Positions 39,456 to 49,095 are shown, counted from the stretch's first letter. The stretch is 64,000 nucleotides of DNA from Clostridia bacterium (GCA_014804995.1 JAAUYS010000197.1:22077-86076); one strand, 5' to 3'. Notes: generated by a model from the letters alone, not told the origin. Numbers and translations: made by a program.

Positions 39456-40587
39456 AGATACAAGCAAAAAAATCCGAGTTGTTGTCGTTGGGGGAATAAG
39501 AACCCATTATATTAAAATTCACGCCATTCAAAAAGTATTTTCAAAGTTCTCTGCAGAGCTTCAAGATCGGTTTGAGATAATTTATGTCAATGTAGGGCAA
39601 CACTATGATTATGCTTTAACTTGCCACATAGAGACCTTACACGTTCATTTTGATTATACGCTTCAACATGAATCAAAGAATTCGTATGATATTCTATCGA
39701 CTATTTTCAACCGTTTTGGAGAATTAATAGATACCATATCTTTGAACGGAAAAATTGATTATGTTGTAGTAATGGGCGATGTTGCCACTACAGCTGTTGC
39801 TGCTATGGTGGCTGTTATAAAATCAATCAAAGTAGTACACATTGAAGGTGGCGGCCGTGTTGGAAGAGGTAACGGCAACGAAGAATATTACAGAACAATT
39901 GCCGACCATTGCTCAACACTCTGTTTTGCAAGTACCCAAGAATCTAATAAAAATCTTTTGTCAGAAGGGTTGGGGGTACGCTCCTGTTTTTCCGGTGATA
40001 TCATGTACGACTATGTGAAGGATTATTTTCAAAACGAATCTTTCACAGAGTTTGACTATGTTCTCGAAAACGAACACAAAAGCTACCAACTGGGAAGGCC
40101 GTATATCTTATCATCTTTGCACCATGTCGAAAATATAGATGAGAATTTGTTGCAGAATTTATTTCTCATTTTGAGCGATTCGAAATATGACAGTATTTTT
40201 ATAGCTCATCCGCGAATTAAAAAGTTCATTGCAGACAAACGTATTGATACACGCAAGACCCTTGTTGTTGACGCAATTCCATATCAAGAAAATTTGAAGG
40301 CGATCAAGAATAGTGTTTTTTGTCTTACCGATTCTGGCGGAATACAGAGAGAGGCATATTATTTCAATAAGCGTTGCATTGTTTGTAGTGATTTAACTGT
40401 TTGGAAAACGATTATTAAAACGGGAAGCAATATCCAAATTGGCAAAACCCTGGAAGAGTTGAAGCGTGGCATCCAGTGGGCCGAAGAAAATGCAACTGTC
40501 GATTATAAGTACAATGGCTGCTTTGGCGATGGGCAAGCAGTTCAAACGATTTTTAAAACTATTGTAAAACATTATGAAACTGTCTGA
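39427..40587 (+). CDS. wecB: UDP-N-acetylglucosamine 2-epimerase-like
   Basis: NVGQHYDYALT, VVMGDVATTAVAAMVA, VVHIEGGGRVG, LTDSGGIQREAYYFNKRCIV. Confidence 0.8.
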   Translation: MLVAQSVKNKDTSKKIRVVVVGGIRTHYIKIHAIQKVFSKFSAELQDRFEIIYVNVGQHYDYALTCHIETLHVHFDYTLQHESKNSYDILSTIFNRFGELIDTISLNGKIDYVVVMGDVATTAVAAMVAVIKSIKVVHIEGGGRVGRGNGNEEYYRTIADHCSTLCFASTQESNKNLLSEGLGVRSCFSGDIMYDYVKDYFQNESFTEFDYVLENEHKSYQLGRPYILSSLHHVENIDENLLQNLFLILSDSKYDSIFIAHPRIKKFIADKRIDTRKTLVVDAIPYQENLKAIKNSVFCLTDSGGIQREAYYFNKRCIVCSDLTVWKTIIKTGSNIQIGKTLEELKRGIQWAEENATVDYKYNGCFGDGQAVQTIFKTIVKHYETV

Positions 40588-41458
40588 TTTTATTTGTTGT
40601 AATTTAGTGATAGAACAAGATTGCGAATTTGATGCATTCATGAAGCTTGGCGACCATTTTGATGGTCGCGCCGTGACGTTCGTCGAAAATGAAAAGTACA
40701 TTGGTCAAGCTCTTGGTAATAAAAATGTTGTTGGAGTGATAATATGCAAAGCTTTAGGATCGAAAATAAAAAAAAGCCATTTGGGGATTGCATATTCTTC
40801 TTCTCCAAAGGCGTCATTTATTCGCATGAACAATATGATGACTCGCAATGACAGCATAACAAGAATCGGTATTAATTGTAATATATCAAGTACAGCCAAA
40901 ATTCATCCTAAGGGGGTTGTAATCGGCGATAATGTTACGATTGAAGACAATGTAATGATTCACGCCGGTACGGTCATAGGATCTAATAGCTTTGTTGGCA
41001 GGTATAGTGATGTTGGCAGTAATTGCTATGAGAGATGTTTAGATGAAAATGGTAATCATGTAATAGCAACTCATAACGGCGGTGTGCTGATTGGAAACGA
41101 TGTCATTATTGAACAGGGCGTGGTGATTGATAGGGCTCTTTTCATTTGGGACAATACTGAAATTGCAGACCAATGTTACATCGGTCGCGATTCTGGTATT
41201 GCCCACGGATGCAAAATAAATGAAGGCGCATATATCTATCCCAGAGCAGTTTTATGCGGTAATGTAACTGTAGGGAGACACAGTAAAATCGGCATTGGCG
41301 CAATTGTTTCTAACAGGATTCAGGTTGGAGAGTACGCGGACATTAAACTGGGTAGCATTGTCACTAAAAATGTTGATAATAACGAAGCCGTGTCTGGTAA
41401 TTTTGCGATTCCGCATTCCATTTTGATTGAAGCGATAAAAAAGTTAGTGAAGCGGTAA
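40574..41458 (+). CDS. LpxD-like left-handed beta-helix acyltransferase
   Basis: Hexapeptide repeats (IHPKGVVIGDNVTIEDNVMIHAGTVIGSNSFVG..VGRHSKIGIGAIV); 14-nt overlap with upstream gene. Confidence 0.75.
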   Translation: MKLSDFICCNLVIEQDCEFDAFMKLGDHFDGRAVTFVENEKYIGQALGNKNVVGVIICKALGSKIKKSHLGIAYSSSPKASFIRMNNMMTRNDSITRIGINCNISSTAKIHPKGVVIGDNVTIEDNVMIHAGTVIGSNSFVGRYSDVGSNCYERCLDENGNHVIATHNGGVLIGNDVIIEQGVVIDRALFIWDNTEIADQCYIGRDSGIAHGCKINEGAYIYPRAVLCGNVTVGRHSKIGIGAIVSNRIQVGEYADIKLGSIVTKNVDNNEAVSGNFAIPHSILIEAIKKLVKR

Positions 41459-41479
41459 TAAACAAGGGATTAACTGGCT

Positions 41480-41677
41480 TTAATTTATGGTAGTGGCACA
41501 TTAAAACAGATTTATGAGTTGATAAATAAACAAAGCGATATTACTATTGATGAATTGATTAAAACTTCGCACAAGGCGCGAAGAACAGTAGCGCGTGCAA
41601 TAAGTGAGCTGAAAGAGAAAGGTTTTATTGAACGTGTCGGCTCAAAGAAAACGGGCTTTTGGAAGATATTAAAATAA
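41480..41677 (+). pseudogene. Fragment of winged-helix DNA-binding protein (RecG/AlbA_2-like C-terminus)
   Basis: Open frame without ATG: LIYGSGTLKQIYELINKQSDITIDELIKTSHKARRTVARAISELKEKGFIERVGSKKTGFWKILK*. Confidence 0.55.
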
Positions 41678-41727
41678 TATAGTGTCAGGCAAATACCTGA
41701 TACAATAAACAAATTAATAAACGGTTA

Positions 41728-41760
41728 AAGGAAGTCGGAACTAGCTGACTTCCTTTTTTG
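41728..41760 (+). terminator. Rho-independent terminator
   Basis: AAGGAAGTC-N10-GACTTCCTTTTTT. Confidence 0.8.
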
Positions 41761-41810
41761 TACCCCCAATGTTAAAGTTTGATGAAATTTTTAGTTGTGC
41801 GGTTGTATTT

Positions 41811-42047
41811 TTGCCTATAAGTGTGCTTGGTTAAGTAGGGGGGGATTTTCTTGAGAAATTTTTGCCTGCGCGTAAATATTTTCGAGAAAAGTGTCCTTGG
41901 ATAAGTGAAGGGAATTTTACGTTAGACCCCGAACTTTTTAAGAAAAGTGTGCTTGGTTATATGGAGGGACGTTCAAATTCTTTCAAGAAATTTCTATTTA
42001 GACCGCCACGTTTTTAAGAAAAGTGTCCTTGGTATAGTAGAGGGATG
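41811..42047 (+). repeat. Four imperfect direct repeats aagaaaAGTGTSCTTGGwtAwrtrgaGGGA
   Basis: gtgtgcttgg/gtgtccttgg cores start at 41821, 41891, 41947, 42023. Confidence 0.85.
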
Positions 42048-42304
42048 TTTTAGGGAGGTGGTGCTTATGCGCTATTAACAAGACTTGCAAGCGGTCTATA
42101 AATACTTGCGCCAAATAAACTAAACGGAGGTATAAACTGCAAATAAAATCAGGGAAGCAAACGGCAATCACAAGAGAGGGGAACCGCACCATTATCCGTA
42201 TGGATTGGAAGCAGGTAAAGCAAAGTACACCATTTTGTACTTTGGGGCTTTTCGCAGAGCGAAAACGAACAAGTGGGAAACCCACTTTTCAGGAGGAGGA
42301 TTAA

Positions 42305-42754
42305 ATGAATAGAAATGCTATATTGAGCGGTAATACAAGGCAGTATATTTCAGTTACGGATTGTTATATGCTAGAAATGATCGAGAAGTTGTTGCCGCAC
42401 TATAAGAGCTTTAATCGGCTTGTAAATGATGCACTACAATACGGGTTGCCGATGTTGATGGAGAGTAAACTCGGCGACCGCGTGCAGTTAGAGGAAGAGA
42501 AACGTCCACAGCCGATAGAAGTAAAAACTGTATCCGATGAAAGCATAGCCGAGATAGTAAAACTACTGCAAGAGATAGTGATGAATACGACGATAAACAA
42601 GTCAGTATTATGCTCATTGTTTAACGCCAAGAGTTCTGAATTAAAAGGTAAGCCTATACCTGCAGAAAAGTTTGATAGCGGTGCAATGCGAGATACGCCG
42701 ACTTGTTTTATGAAATATGAGATTGATATGCTAAACGCAATGGACAACGATTAG
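42305..42754 (+). CDS. Mobile-element accessory protein, unknown
   Basis: 149 aa, strong AGGAGGAGG RBS, next to recombinase module. Confidence 0.55.
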   Translation: MNRNAILSGNTRQYISVTDCYMLEMIEKLLPHYKSFNRLVNDALQYGLPMLMESKLGDRVQLEEEKRPQPIEVKTVSDESIAEIVKLLQEIVMNTTINKSVLCSLFNAKSSELKGKPIPAEKFDSGAMRDTPTCFMKYEIDMLNAMDND

Positions 42755-42865
42755 TATAAGCCCCAGTCGTATTAACATTCGTAAAACGCTTGACTCTACG
42801 AACCTAAGTAAGTATAATATATGTAATCGTATAAATACGACAAGATATTTTCACGGAGGTTTGTT

Positions 42866-43150
42866 ATGGAAAACAACAGAAAGGTAAAGGACAAGCGTTA
42901 CGAGGACAAGCACAAGGCTGAACGCAAAGCCAAGTGTATGGTATGGGGAACGAGTGTACCGAGAGAGAAAGCCGAAGAGATAAATGAGTTTTTGAAAAGA
43001 TATGGCTACACAAAGGTACAGCTGATTGAAGCAGGATATAAAGCGCTCATTGAGCAGGCGGCAGAGCATAATACCGACCTTGCGAAGACAATGGACGGCT
43101 ACGATGATTTTTTCGGTTTTGAAGGAATCGATAAAAAGAAAACCGAGTAG
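42866..43150 (+). CDS. Small mobile-element protein, possibly RHH-type
   Basis: 94 aa charged; VPREKAEEINEFLKRYGYTKVQLIEAGYKALIEQ; GGAGG RBS. Confidence 0.5.
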   Translation: MENNRKVKDKRYEDKHKAERKAKCMVWGTSVPREKAEEINEFLKRYGYTKVQLIEAGYKALIEQAAEHNTDLAKTMDGYDDFFGFEGIDKKKTE

Positions 43151-43255
43151 TTGAAATGTTATCGCAAAAGGAGGAACACGCGATGGAGAGAGAACATAGT
43201 ATTCAAAGCTATAAGGATGCGGAATAATTCCGACAGCACATCCGAATAAGGATAC

Positions 43256-43402
43256 TTGATTACTAACCAAAACACAAATAAAGAAAAAGAGAATTTTAAT
43301 GCGTTTATCGATATGATGGCGCAACTAATTCAGAAGTACGGGCAAAGCGTATTGAACGATACGGCAACCGAAATGGAGGAAGCCAATGAACAGGGAAGGT
43401 AA
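43256..43402 (+). CDS. 48-aa ORF overlapping recombinase start
   Basis: TTG start: MITNQNTNKEKENFNAFIDMMAQLIQKYGQSVLNDTATEMEEANEQGR*; not in supplied track. Confidence 0.35.
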   Translation: MITNQNTNKEKENFNAFIDMMAQLIQKYGQSVLNDTATEMEEANEQGR

Positions 43403-45071
43403 AAAGTGTTTTTTATATTCAAGGGTAAGTACAGAAATGCAAGTGGACGGGTACAGTCTTGAAGCACAAAAAAACTGCTTGAAAAAGTTTGCCGAGCGGG
43501 AAGAAATGCAGATAGTAGAATACTACGAAGATGCAGGTAAATCTGGTAAGTCGATAGAAGGACGCCCTGCTTTCAAGAAAATGCTTTCGGACATAGAGAG
43601 CGGGCAAAGCGTGGATTATATTCTCGTTTATAAACTTTCTCGTTTCGGAAGAAATGCGGCGGATATTCTTAATTCATTGGAGTTAATTCAGACCTACGAT
43701 GTGAACTTGATTTGCATTGAAGAGGGGATTGATTCCTCGCAGACAAGCGGAAAGTTACTTATATCCGTATTGTCTGCCGTTGCAGAAATCGAAAGAGAGA
43801 ACATACTTGAACAAACTATGAACGGCAGACGTGAAAAGGCAAGACAAGGTTTGTGGAACGGCGGTCCTGCACCATACGGTTATACTCAAAAGGATAATAC
43901 CCTTGAAATTAACGAAGAAGAAGCTAATGTGGTACGCCTTATTTTCGATAAGTTCGCTAACAGCAGTATGGGTTACGGCGGTGTTGCTAAATATCTCAAT
44001 TTGCAGGGTATAAGTAAAAACACGCACAAAGAAAGTGATATAACCGTTTGGAGCGGCAGGTGTATTCAAAGCATTTTGGATAATCCCGTCTATATCGGTA
44101 AAATTGCTTACGGCAGACGAACAAAAGAAAAAGTTAAAGGTAGCAGTAATGAATACAGATACGTTAATTCTGATGAGTATCTTTTATATGACGGGAAACA
44201 CGAAGCAATTGTTGATAATGAAACTTGGGAGAAAGTCAGAGCGAAACGGCAATCGACAGGAGTAAAAGCTCCGTCAAAGGTCGGACGTGAAAGAGTACAT
44301 CTATTATCAGGGTTATTGCGTTGCCCTAAATGCGGTAGTCCTATGTACGCTAACCGTCATTACTGGACGAATAAGGACGGCACTTACAATGACATTTATT
44401 ACTACTTTTGCTCACACAGCACAAAGACACGGGGCGGTTCGTGTGATTATAATGCAAAATTGAGAAAGACGGATATAGAGCCGTATGTAATTGAAACATT
44501 AAAAGAGTTGGTGCGTGGAGAAAATTTTGCCGAAGAAATCCAAAGCCGTATAGGCAAAGATGTAAATACCGAACTTATAGACAGAGAATTATCCGGGTAT
44601 AAAAAGAAGTTGTCGGAAGTAAACACAAACAAAGCTAACCTTGAAGACAGTATTAATAATTTACCGCTTGACGTCAAATTCAGAGAGCGCAAGCTAAAGG
44701 ATATGCAAATGCGTTTAGACGCTCTCTATGAAACAATATCCGAGCTTGAAGAAAAAATAGAAGACGCTTCATTGCGTAAGAAGGCTATGGAAGAAGAGGC
44801 AATGACGCTTGATAACATATATAAATTGTTGTTGTCTTTTGATGAGATTTATGATAAAATGACAGAAGACGAGCAAAAGCTAATGCTGACCTATCTCGTT
44901 AAAAACATTCAGATATATGCTAATGACGAAGGCGCAATAATGCCGTTGAAGTCTATAACCTTGAATTTTCCGATATTCAAGGATAACAGAGAGGTAAACC
45001 ATATTTTGTGGAAGAAAGACGGTAGCGTCGAGACGCTTGTCGTTCTTGAAAGAAAGGAGAGTGCAAAATGA
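43386..45071 (+). CDS. Large serine recombinase
   Basis: LYSRVSTEMQVDGYSLEAQ; YKLSRFGRNAADILN; zinc-ribbon LLRCPKCGSPMY..CDYN; C-terminal coiled coil. Confidence 0.97.
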   Translation: MNREGKKCFLYSRVSTEMQVDGYSLEAQKNCLKKFAEREEMQIVEYYEDAGKSGKSIEGRPAFKKMLSDIESGQSVDYILVYKLSRFGRNAADILNSLELIQTYDVNLICIEEGIDSSQTSGKLLISVLSAVAEIERENILEQTMNGRREKARQGLWNGGPAPYGYTQKDNTLEINEEEANVVRLIFDKFANSSMGYGGVAKYLNLQGISKNTHKESDITVWSGRCIQSILDNPVYIGKIAYGRRTKEKVKGSSNEYRYVNSDEYLLYDGKHEAIVDNETWEKVRAKRQSTGVKAPSKVGRERVHLLSGLLRCPKCGSPMYANRHYWTNKDGTYNDIYYYFCSHSTKTRGGSCDYNAKLRKTDIEPYVIETLKELVRGENFAEEIQSRIGKDVNTELIDRELSGYKKKLSEVNTNKANLEDSINNLPLDVKFRERKLKDMQMRLDALYETISELEEKIEDASLRKKAMEEEAMTLDNIYKLLLSFDEIYDKMTEDEQKLMLTYLVKNIQIYANDEGAIMPLKSITLNFPIFKDNREVNHILWKKDGSVETLVVLERKESAK

Positions 45072-45229
45072 CGATACATCACGATAAACTCGCTTACGGC
45101 AGGCTTGCAAGGACAAACGAGGAAGTTTCCGAAGAAAGGCTTCAACAAATGTTAAAGGAGCTTGCAGAAGAAGAAAACGCCGACGAAAAGGACGAAAAGG
45201 CGGAAAATGAAAAAGGGGAAAAGAAATGA
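45068..45229 (+). CDS. 53-aa charged ORF bridging recombinase and glpK
   Basis: [53 protein letters not shown]; 4-nt ATGA overlaps at both ends; not in supplied track. Confidence 0.65.
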   Translation: MTIHHDKLAYGRLARTNEEVSEERLQQMLKELAEEENADEKDEKAENEKGEKK

Positions 45230-46704
45230 AGTACATTCTTGCGCTTGACCAAGGCACGACGAGTACCCGCGCGATAGTTTTCGACAAGGGCGGGAACATC
45301 GTTGCCCGCGCCCAGCAGGAGTTCAGGCAGATTTATCCCAAACCGGGCTGGGTAGAGCATTCTCCGCAGGACATTTTAGGCTCTACCGTTGCGGTCGTTA
45401 GCGAGGCGTTGGTGCGGGCGGGCGCTACGGCGCAGGATATTGCAGGCATAGGCATAACCAACCAAAGGGAAACGACTTTAGTTTGGGATAAAAAAACGGG
45501 CAAACCCGTATACAATGCGATAGTTTGGCAGTGCAGAAGAACGGCGGACTATTGCGAACGCCTTAAAAAAGAGGGTTTTGCCGAAAAAATTTACAATAAG
45601 ACGGGGTTAGTACCTGACGCGTACTTTTCCGCAACCAAAATTAAGTGGATTTTGGACAACGTGGACGGCGCAAGGCAAAAAGCCGAACGGGGAGAGCTTG
45701 CTTTCGGCACGATTGACACGTTTTTATTGTGGCAACTTTCTAAGGGCGCAATTTTTGCAACAGATTATACCAACGCAAGCAGAACGATGCTGTTTAACAT
45801 ACACGACTTAAAGTGGGACAGCGAGCTTTTGCGCCTGTTTGACATACCGGCTTCAATGTTACCTAAGGTCTACCCTTCTTGCCATTTGTACGGCTGTACG
45901 GACGCGCGTCTGTTCGGTTCGCCGATACCCGTATGTGGCGTCGTTGGCGACCAGCAGTCCGCATTGTTCGGTCAGTTATGCACTAAGGAGGGCGACGTCA
46001 AGAATACTTACGGTACGGGATGTTTTTTGCTTATGAACACGGGAAGCCGTGCCGTTAAAAGCCAGAACGGCTTAGTTACCACCCTTGGCGCGACTGCGGG
46101 GAATAAGCCCTGTTACGTTTTGGAAGGCTCTGTATTCGTCGGCGGTGCGGTAGTGCAGTGGCTACGCGACGGGTTGAAGATTATCTCTTCAGCAGAGGAC
46201 AGCGAGGCACAGGCAGTAAAAGTTAAGGATAGTGGCGGGGTGTACGTTGTACCTGCGTTTACCGGTTTGGGCGCGCCCTACTGGGACGCACAGGCAAGGG
46301 GAACTATTACGGGCATAACCCGCGGAACCTCGCGCGAGCATATCGTGCGCGCCTCCCTGGAGGGAATAGCTTACGAGGTGTGCGACCTTGTTTCCGCAAT
46401 GGAAAAGGACGCCGGCGTAAAAATATCTAGGCTTGCCGTGGACGGCGGGGCAAGCGCAAACAACTTTTTAATGCAGTTCCAGTCGGACGTACTAAACTGC
46501 GAAGTCGTTCGCCCCAAAGTGGTGGAGACTACGGCCCTCGGCACGGCATACCTTGCGGGACTTAACTGCGGGTACTGGGGAAGCGTTGAAGAGATAAAAA
46601 GAAATTTTAAAGCTGAAAAAACCTTCTTGCCGGATATGGAAGAAGGGGAGAGGCTTCGTCTTTTGGAGGGCTGGCAAACGGCGGTTAAACGGGCAATTAA
46701 ATAA
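45226..46704 (+). CDS. glpK: Glycerol kinase
   Basis: [65 protein letters not shown]. Confidence 0.97.
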   Translation: MKYILALDQGTTSTRAIVFDKGGNIVARAQQEFRQIYPKPGWVEHSPQDILGSTVAVVSEALVRAGATAQDIAGIGITNQRETTLVWDKKTGKPVYNAIVWQCRRTADYCERLKKEGFAEKIYNKTGLVPDAYFSATKIKWILDNVDGARQKAERGELAFGTIDTFLLWQLSKGAIFATDYTNASRTMLFNIHDLKWDSELLRLFDIPASMLPKVYPSCHLYGCTDARLFGSPIPVCGVVGDQQSALFGQLCTKEGDVKNTYGTGCFLLMNTGSRAVKSQNGLVTTLGATAGNKPCYVLEGSVFVGGAVVQWLRDGLKIISSAEDSEAQAVKVKDSGGVYVVPAFTGLGAPYWDAQARGTITGITRGTSREHIVRASLEGIAYEVCDLVSAMEKDAGVKISRLAVDGGASANNFLMQFQSDVLNCEVVRPKVVETTALGTAYLAGLNCGYWGSVEEIKRNFKAEKTFLPDMEEGERLRLLEGWQTAVKRAIK

Positions 46705-46708
46705 AATA

Positions 46709-46740
46709 AAGACGGCGGTTTAAAACCGCCGTCTTTTTAG
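46709..46740. terminator. Bidirectional terminator
   Basis: aaagacggcggtttaaaaccgccgtcttttta. Confidence 0.9.
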
Positions 46741-46901
46741 TCTATACTGTCTTTGCCGTCAATTGAATTATACATTTCGTGAAATTTTTTGACCTCTTCA
46801 GGGTCGAGTGAAACTTTTTGGAAAAGCCCCGTACATTCGTTAGCGCTTGCGCACTTGTCAAAGACGTCTTCCATAAGTTTGTTGTGTTTACGCTTGCTCA
46901 T
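46737..46901 (-). CDS. Small unknown protein (~54 aa)
   Basis: MSKRKHNKLMEDVFDKCASANECTGLFQKVSLDPEEVKKFHEMYNSIDGKDSID. Confidence 0.5.
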   Translation of the reverse strand: MSKRKHNKLMEDVFDKCASANECTGLFQKVSLDPEEVKKFHEMYNSIDGKDSID

Positions 46902-46940
46902 ACAATAAGTATCAGCGTTTATCAAAAATATATGCAAAAG

Positions 46941-46968
46941 TGCGTTATTTAAGACATATATGGGGGTC
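46941..46968 (-). repeat. CCCCCATATATG dispersed repeat copy
   Basis: minus strand: gacccccatatatgtcttaaataacgca. Confidence 0.85.
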
Positions 46969-47843
46969 TATTGTATATTTTTAAGCATATATTCAGCGTA
47001 AATACGCGCTATATTTACGCCCGTAACCCTCTCAATACCCCCAAAAAAGGCGTTAGAATTGACTTCGCATACTAAATAACCGTTATCTGAGAGTAAAACG
47101 TCTATTCCACAGTAGTCCAAATTGAGCAATTTTGCCGTTAACTCGCATATATTCCGCAGTCTATCGTCAATTTCGTACGGGATAGCCGTGCCTCCGAGTT
47201 CTAAATTGGAGCGGAAATCACAATCGGATTTTCTCATCATTGCGCATACCGCTTTACCGCCGATGACTATTACGCGCACGTCTTTACCCGCACTTTCTTC
47301 AATAAACTGCTGGAAGATATGCGGGGTCAATTTCAACTTTTCACAGAGGGCAAGAAGCCCCTTTTTATTTTCAGCTTTATACACGCCTTTGCCGAGAGAG
47401 CCGTAGCTCTCTTTTACGATTACGGGAAGACCGAGTTCATTTATTATAAAGTCAACGCTCTCTTCCGTAACCGTTGCGTTTTGGTCGTAACACAAAAGCC
47501 CGGCAACCGTCTTCGGCATAGGCACGCCCTTGCCTGCAAGGGCCAAATGGGTTTCCATTTTGTCGTCGCAAACCCTGATGGCGGAATGCCTGTTAAAAAG
47601 CCTCAGTCCGCATTTTTCAAGCGCGCTTGAAACGTATTTATCCTTATCTAAGTAAACGCAAAAGTCGTACCCTTTTAGCGCATCTTTTAAATTGCCGTCG
47701 TTTTGGGTTACAGCAAAAAAGCCGTTCCTTTTAATATCGGTCTGAACGTTCAAAAGCTCCAGCTCGTATTTAAGGCGTTCGGCTTGGTTTAGCCCCGTTT
47801 TAAGTCGGGAATATGCGTTTGTGATAATAATTGCGTGCTTCAT
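46968..47843 (-). CDS. ATP-grasp ligase (RimK-like)
   Basis: LPVIVKESYGSLGKGVYK; DVRVIVIGGKAVCAMMR; YCGIDVLLSDNGYLVCEVNSNAFFGG. Confidence 0.85.
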   Translation of the reverse strand: MKHAIIITNAYSRLKTGLNQAERLKYELELLNVQTDIKRNGFFAVTQNDGNLKDALKGYDFCVYLDKDKYVSSALEKCGLRLFNRHSAIRVCDDKMETHLALAGKGVPMPKTVAGLLCYDQNATVTEESVDFIINELGLPVIVKESYGSLGKGVYKAENKKGLLALCEKLKLTPHIFQQFIEESAGKDVRVIVIGGKAVCAMMRKSDCDFRSNLELGGTAIPYEIDDRLRNICELTAKLLNLDYCGIDVLLSDNGYLVCEVNSNAFFGGIERVTGVNIARIYAEYMLKNIQ

Positions 47844-48451
47844 TTGGTTTTTAAGTAGTTTTTGTATGCTTTTTTGTCGGGAACGCCGTTTTCTATCAGG
47901 GAAACGGTCTTAGCCTTTCCACCGTTTTTAATTACGCAGTAGGTTACGGAAGAATATTTAGCCCCGCGCTCTGCCAGACGGCAGAAGGTAGCCTCTAAAC
48001 GCTCGATTATCGCTGTGGTTATCCCCGCCCTGCGTACTGCGGACAGCTTGCCCAAGGCGGAAAAGTCGAAAATAATTTTCTCTTTAAAGTTATTAACTTT
48101 AATTTCCGCTAAACAACCGTCGTATGAAAGGGTGTAGGTGAGGGAATCGCGCTCAGGGCGCATAAGTGAAGCGTTTTCAATAAGAACGTCCCGAACGTAG
48201 CTTTTTATAAGTCTGTCCAGCTTTCCGCCGAACTTTACGTTTAAAAATGCCGAAAGCCCCGCCCCTAAAAGAAGCAGTACGGGCGCAATAATTAAGGTGG
48301 TAAGCCTTAAAACGTAATTGTCGTGAACCTGCGCTATCGTAAAACAGATTATAAAATAGGCGCACACCACACCGCAAAATGCAAGGGCTATTGAGCCGTA
48401 AAGCTCTTTACGCTTTAGATTTTTAATTTCTTCCTTATTTAGGTTAGCCAT
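47840..48451 (-). CDS. Hypothetical membrane protein coupled to ATP-grasp gene
   Basis: 203 aa, two TM segments, 4-nt overlap with downstream ATP-grasp ORF. Confidence 0.6.
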   Translation of the reverse strand: MANLNKEEIKNLKRKELYGSIALAFCGVVCAYFIICFTIAQVHDNYVLRLTTLIIAPVLLLLGAGLSAFLNVKFGGKLDRLIKSYVRDVLIENASLMRPERDSLTYTLSYDGCLAEIKVNNFKEKIIFDFSALGKLSAVRRAGITTAIIERLEATFCRLAERGAKYSSVTYCVIKNGGKAKTVSLIENGVPDKKAYKNYLKTK

Positions 48452-48528
48452 AAATATATTTTAAAACACCCCGCGCTTTTCGTCAACGTTTTCTTGAAAA
48501 TTTTTAAAAATTAATGTATTATAGTTGT

Positions 48529-48963
48529 ATGGCTTATAAATTGAACTTTGAACTCGTGCCGGACAGTTGTTGGTACAGCAATTTAAGAAGTATCTTGACC
48601 CCCGCACAGTGGGATACGGTAAGAAAGGAGGCATATGCCCGCGCAGGCGGTAAATGCAGTATATGTGGGGGGCAATCGCCCAGATTAGAGGCACACGAGC
48701 AGTGGGAATACGACGAAAAGAACGCCATACAGCGCCTTAAAAACGTAATTGCCGTGTGCAGAAGTTGCCACGAGGTTATCCACATAGGCAGAACCCAGCT
48801 TATGGGCAGGGAGCGCGAAGCTGAGGAACATTTTAAAAAAGTTAACGGCGCAAGCTACGCCGATTACCGCAAAGCTTTGGGCGACGCCAACGAAGAACAC
48901 AGAAGAAGAAATCTTATCCCCGAGTGGAAATTGGACTTAACTTATCTTAAAAGATTCTGTTAA
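48529..48963 (+). CDS. HNH-like protein
   Basis: GGKCSICGG..LEAHEQWEYDEKNAIQRLKNVIAVCRSCHEVIHIG. Confidence 0.7.
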   Translation: MAYKLNFELVPDSCWYSNLRSILTPAQWDTVRKEAYARAGGKCSICGGQSPRLEAHEQWEYDEKNAIQRLKNVIAVCRSCHEVIHIGRTQLMGREREAEEHFKKVNGASYADYRKALGDANEEHRRRNLIPEWKLDLTYLKRFC

Positions 48964-49009
48964 AATTCCGCTGTTTTTTGCTGAATTGAGAAGTTTTGCG
49001 AGTTTTTCG

Positions 49010-49058
49010 ACACAATATCTTGTAATATTGCAAAAAATTTTCATACAATATGTTGTGT
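49010..49058 (+). promoter_or_regulatory. Tandem NrdR boxes upstream of nrdD
   Basis: acacaatatcttgtaa (49010-49025) and atacaatatgttgtgt (49043-49058), 33 bp start to start. Confidence 0.8.
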
Positions 49059-49066
49059 CCCTTTGC

Positions 49067-49095
49067 TTGACTTTAACATCCCTAAGTAGTATACT
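49067..49095 (+). promoter_or_regulatory. nrdD promoter
   Basis: TTGACT-N17-TATACT. Confidence 0.75.

Noticed and set aside
33350-41458. Complete DGR in the island
   Set aside because: No reverse transcriptase ORF and no near-copy of the NACHT-FGE 3' end seen in the window
41811-42047. CRISPR-like array
   Set aside because: Only four imperfect repeats, uneven spacing (56-76 bp), no cas genes
45226-46704. glpK as part of the mobile cargo
   Set aside because: Codon style matches the backbone; more likely the integration-site neighbour
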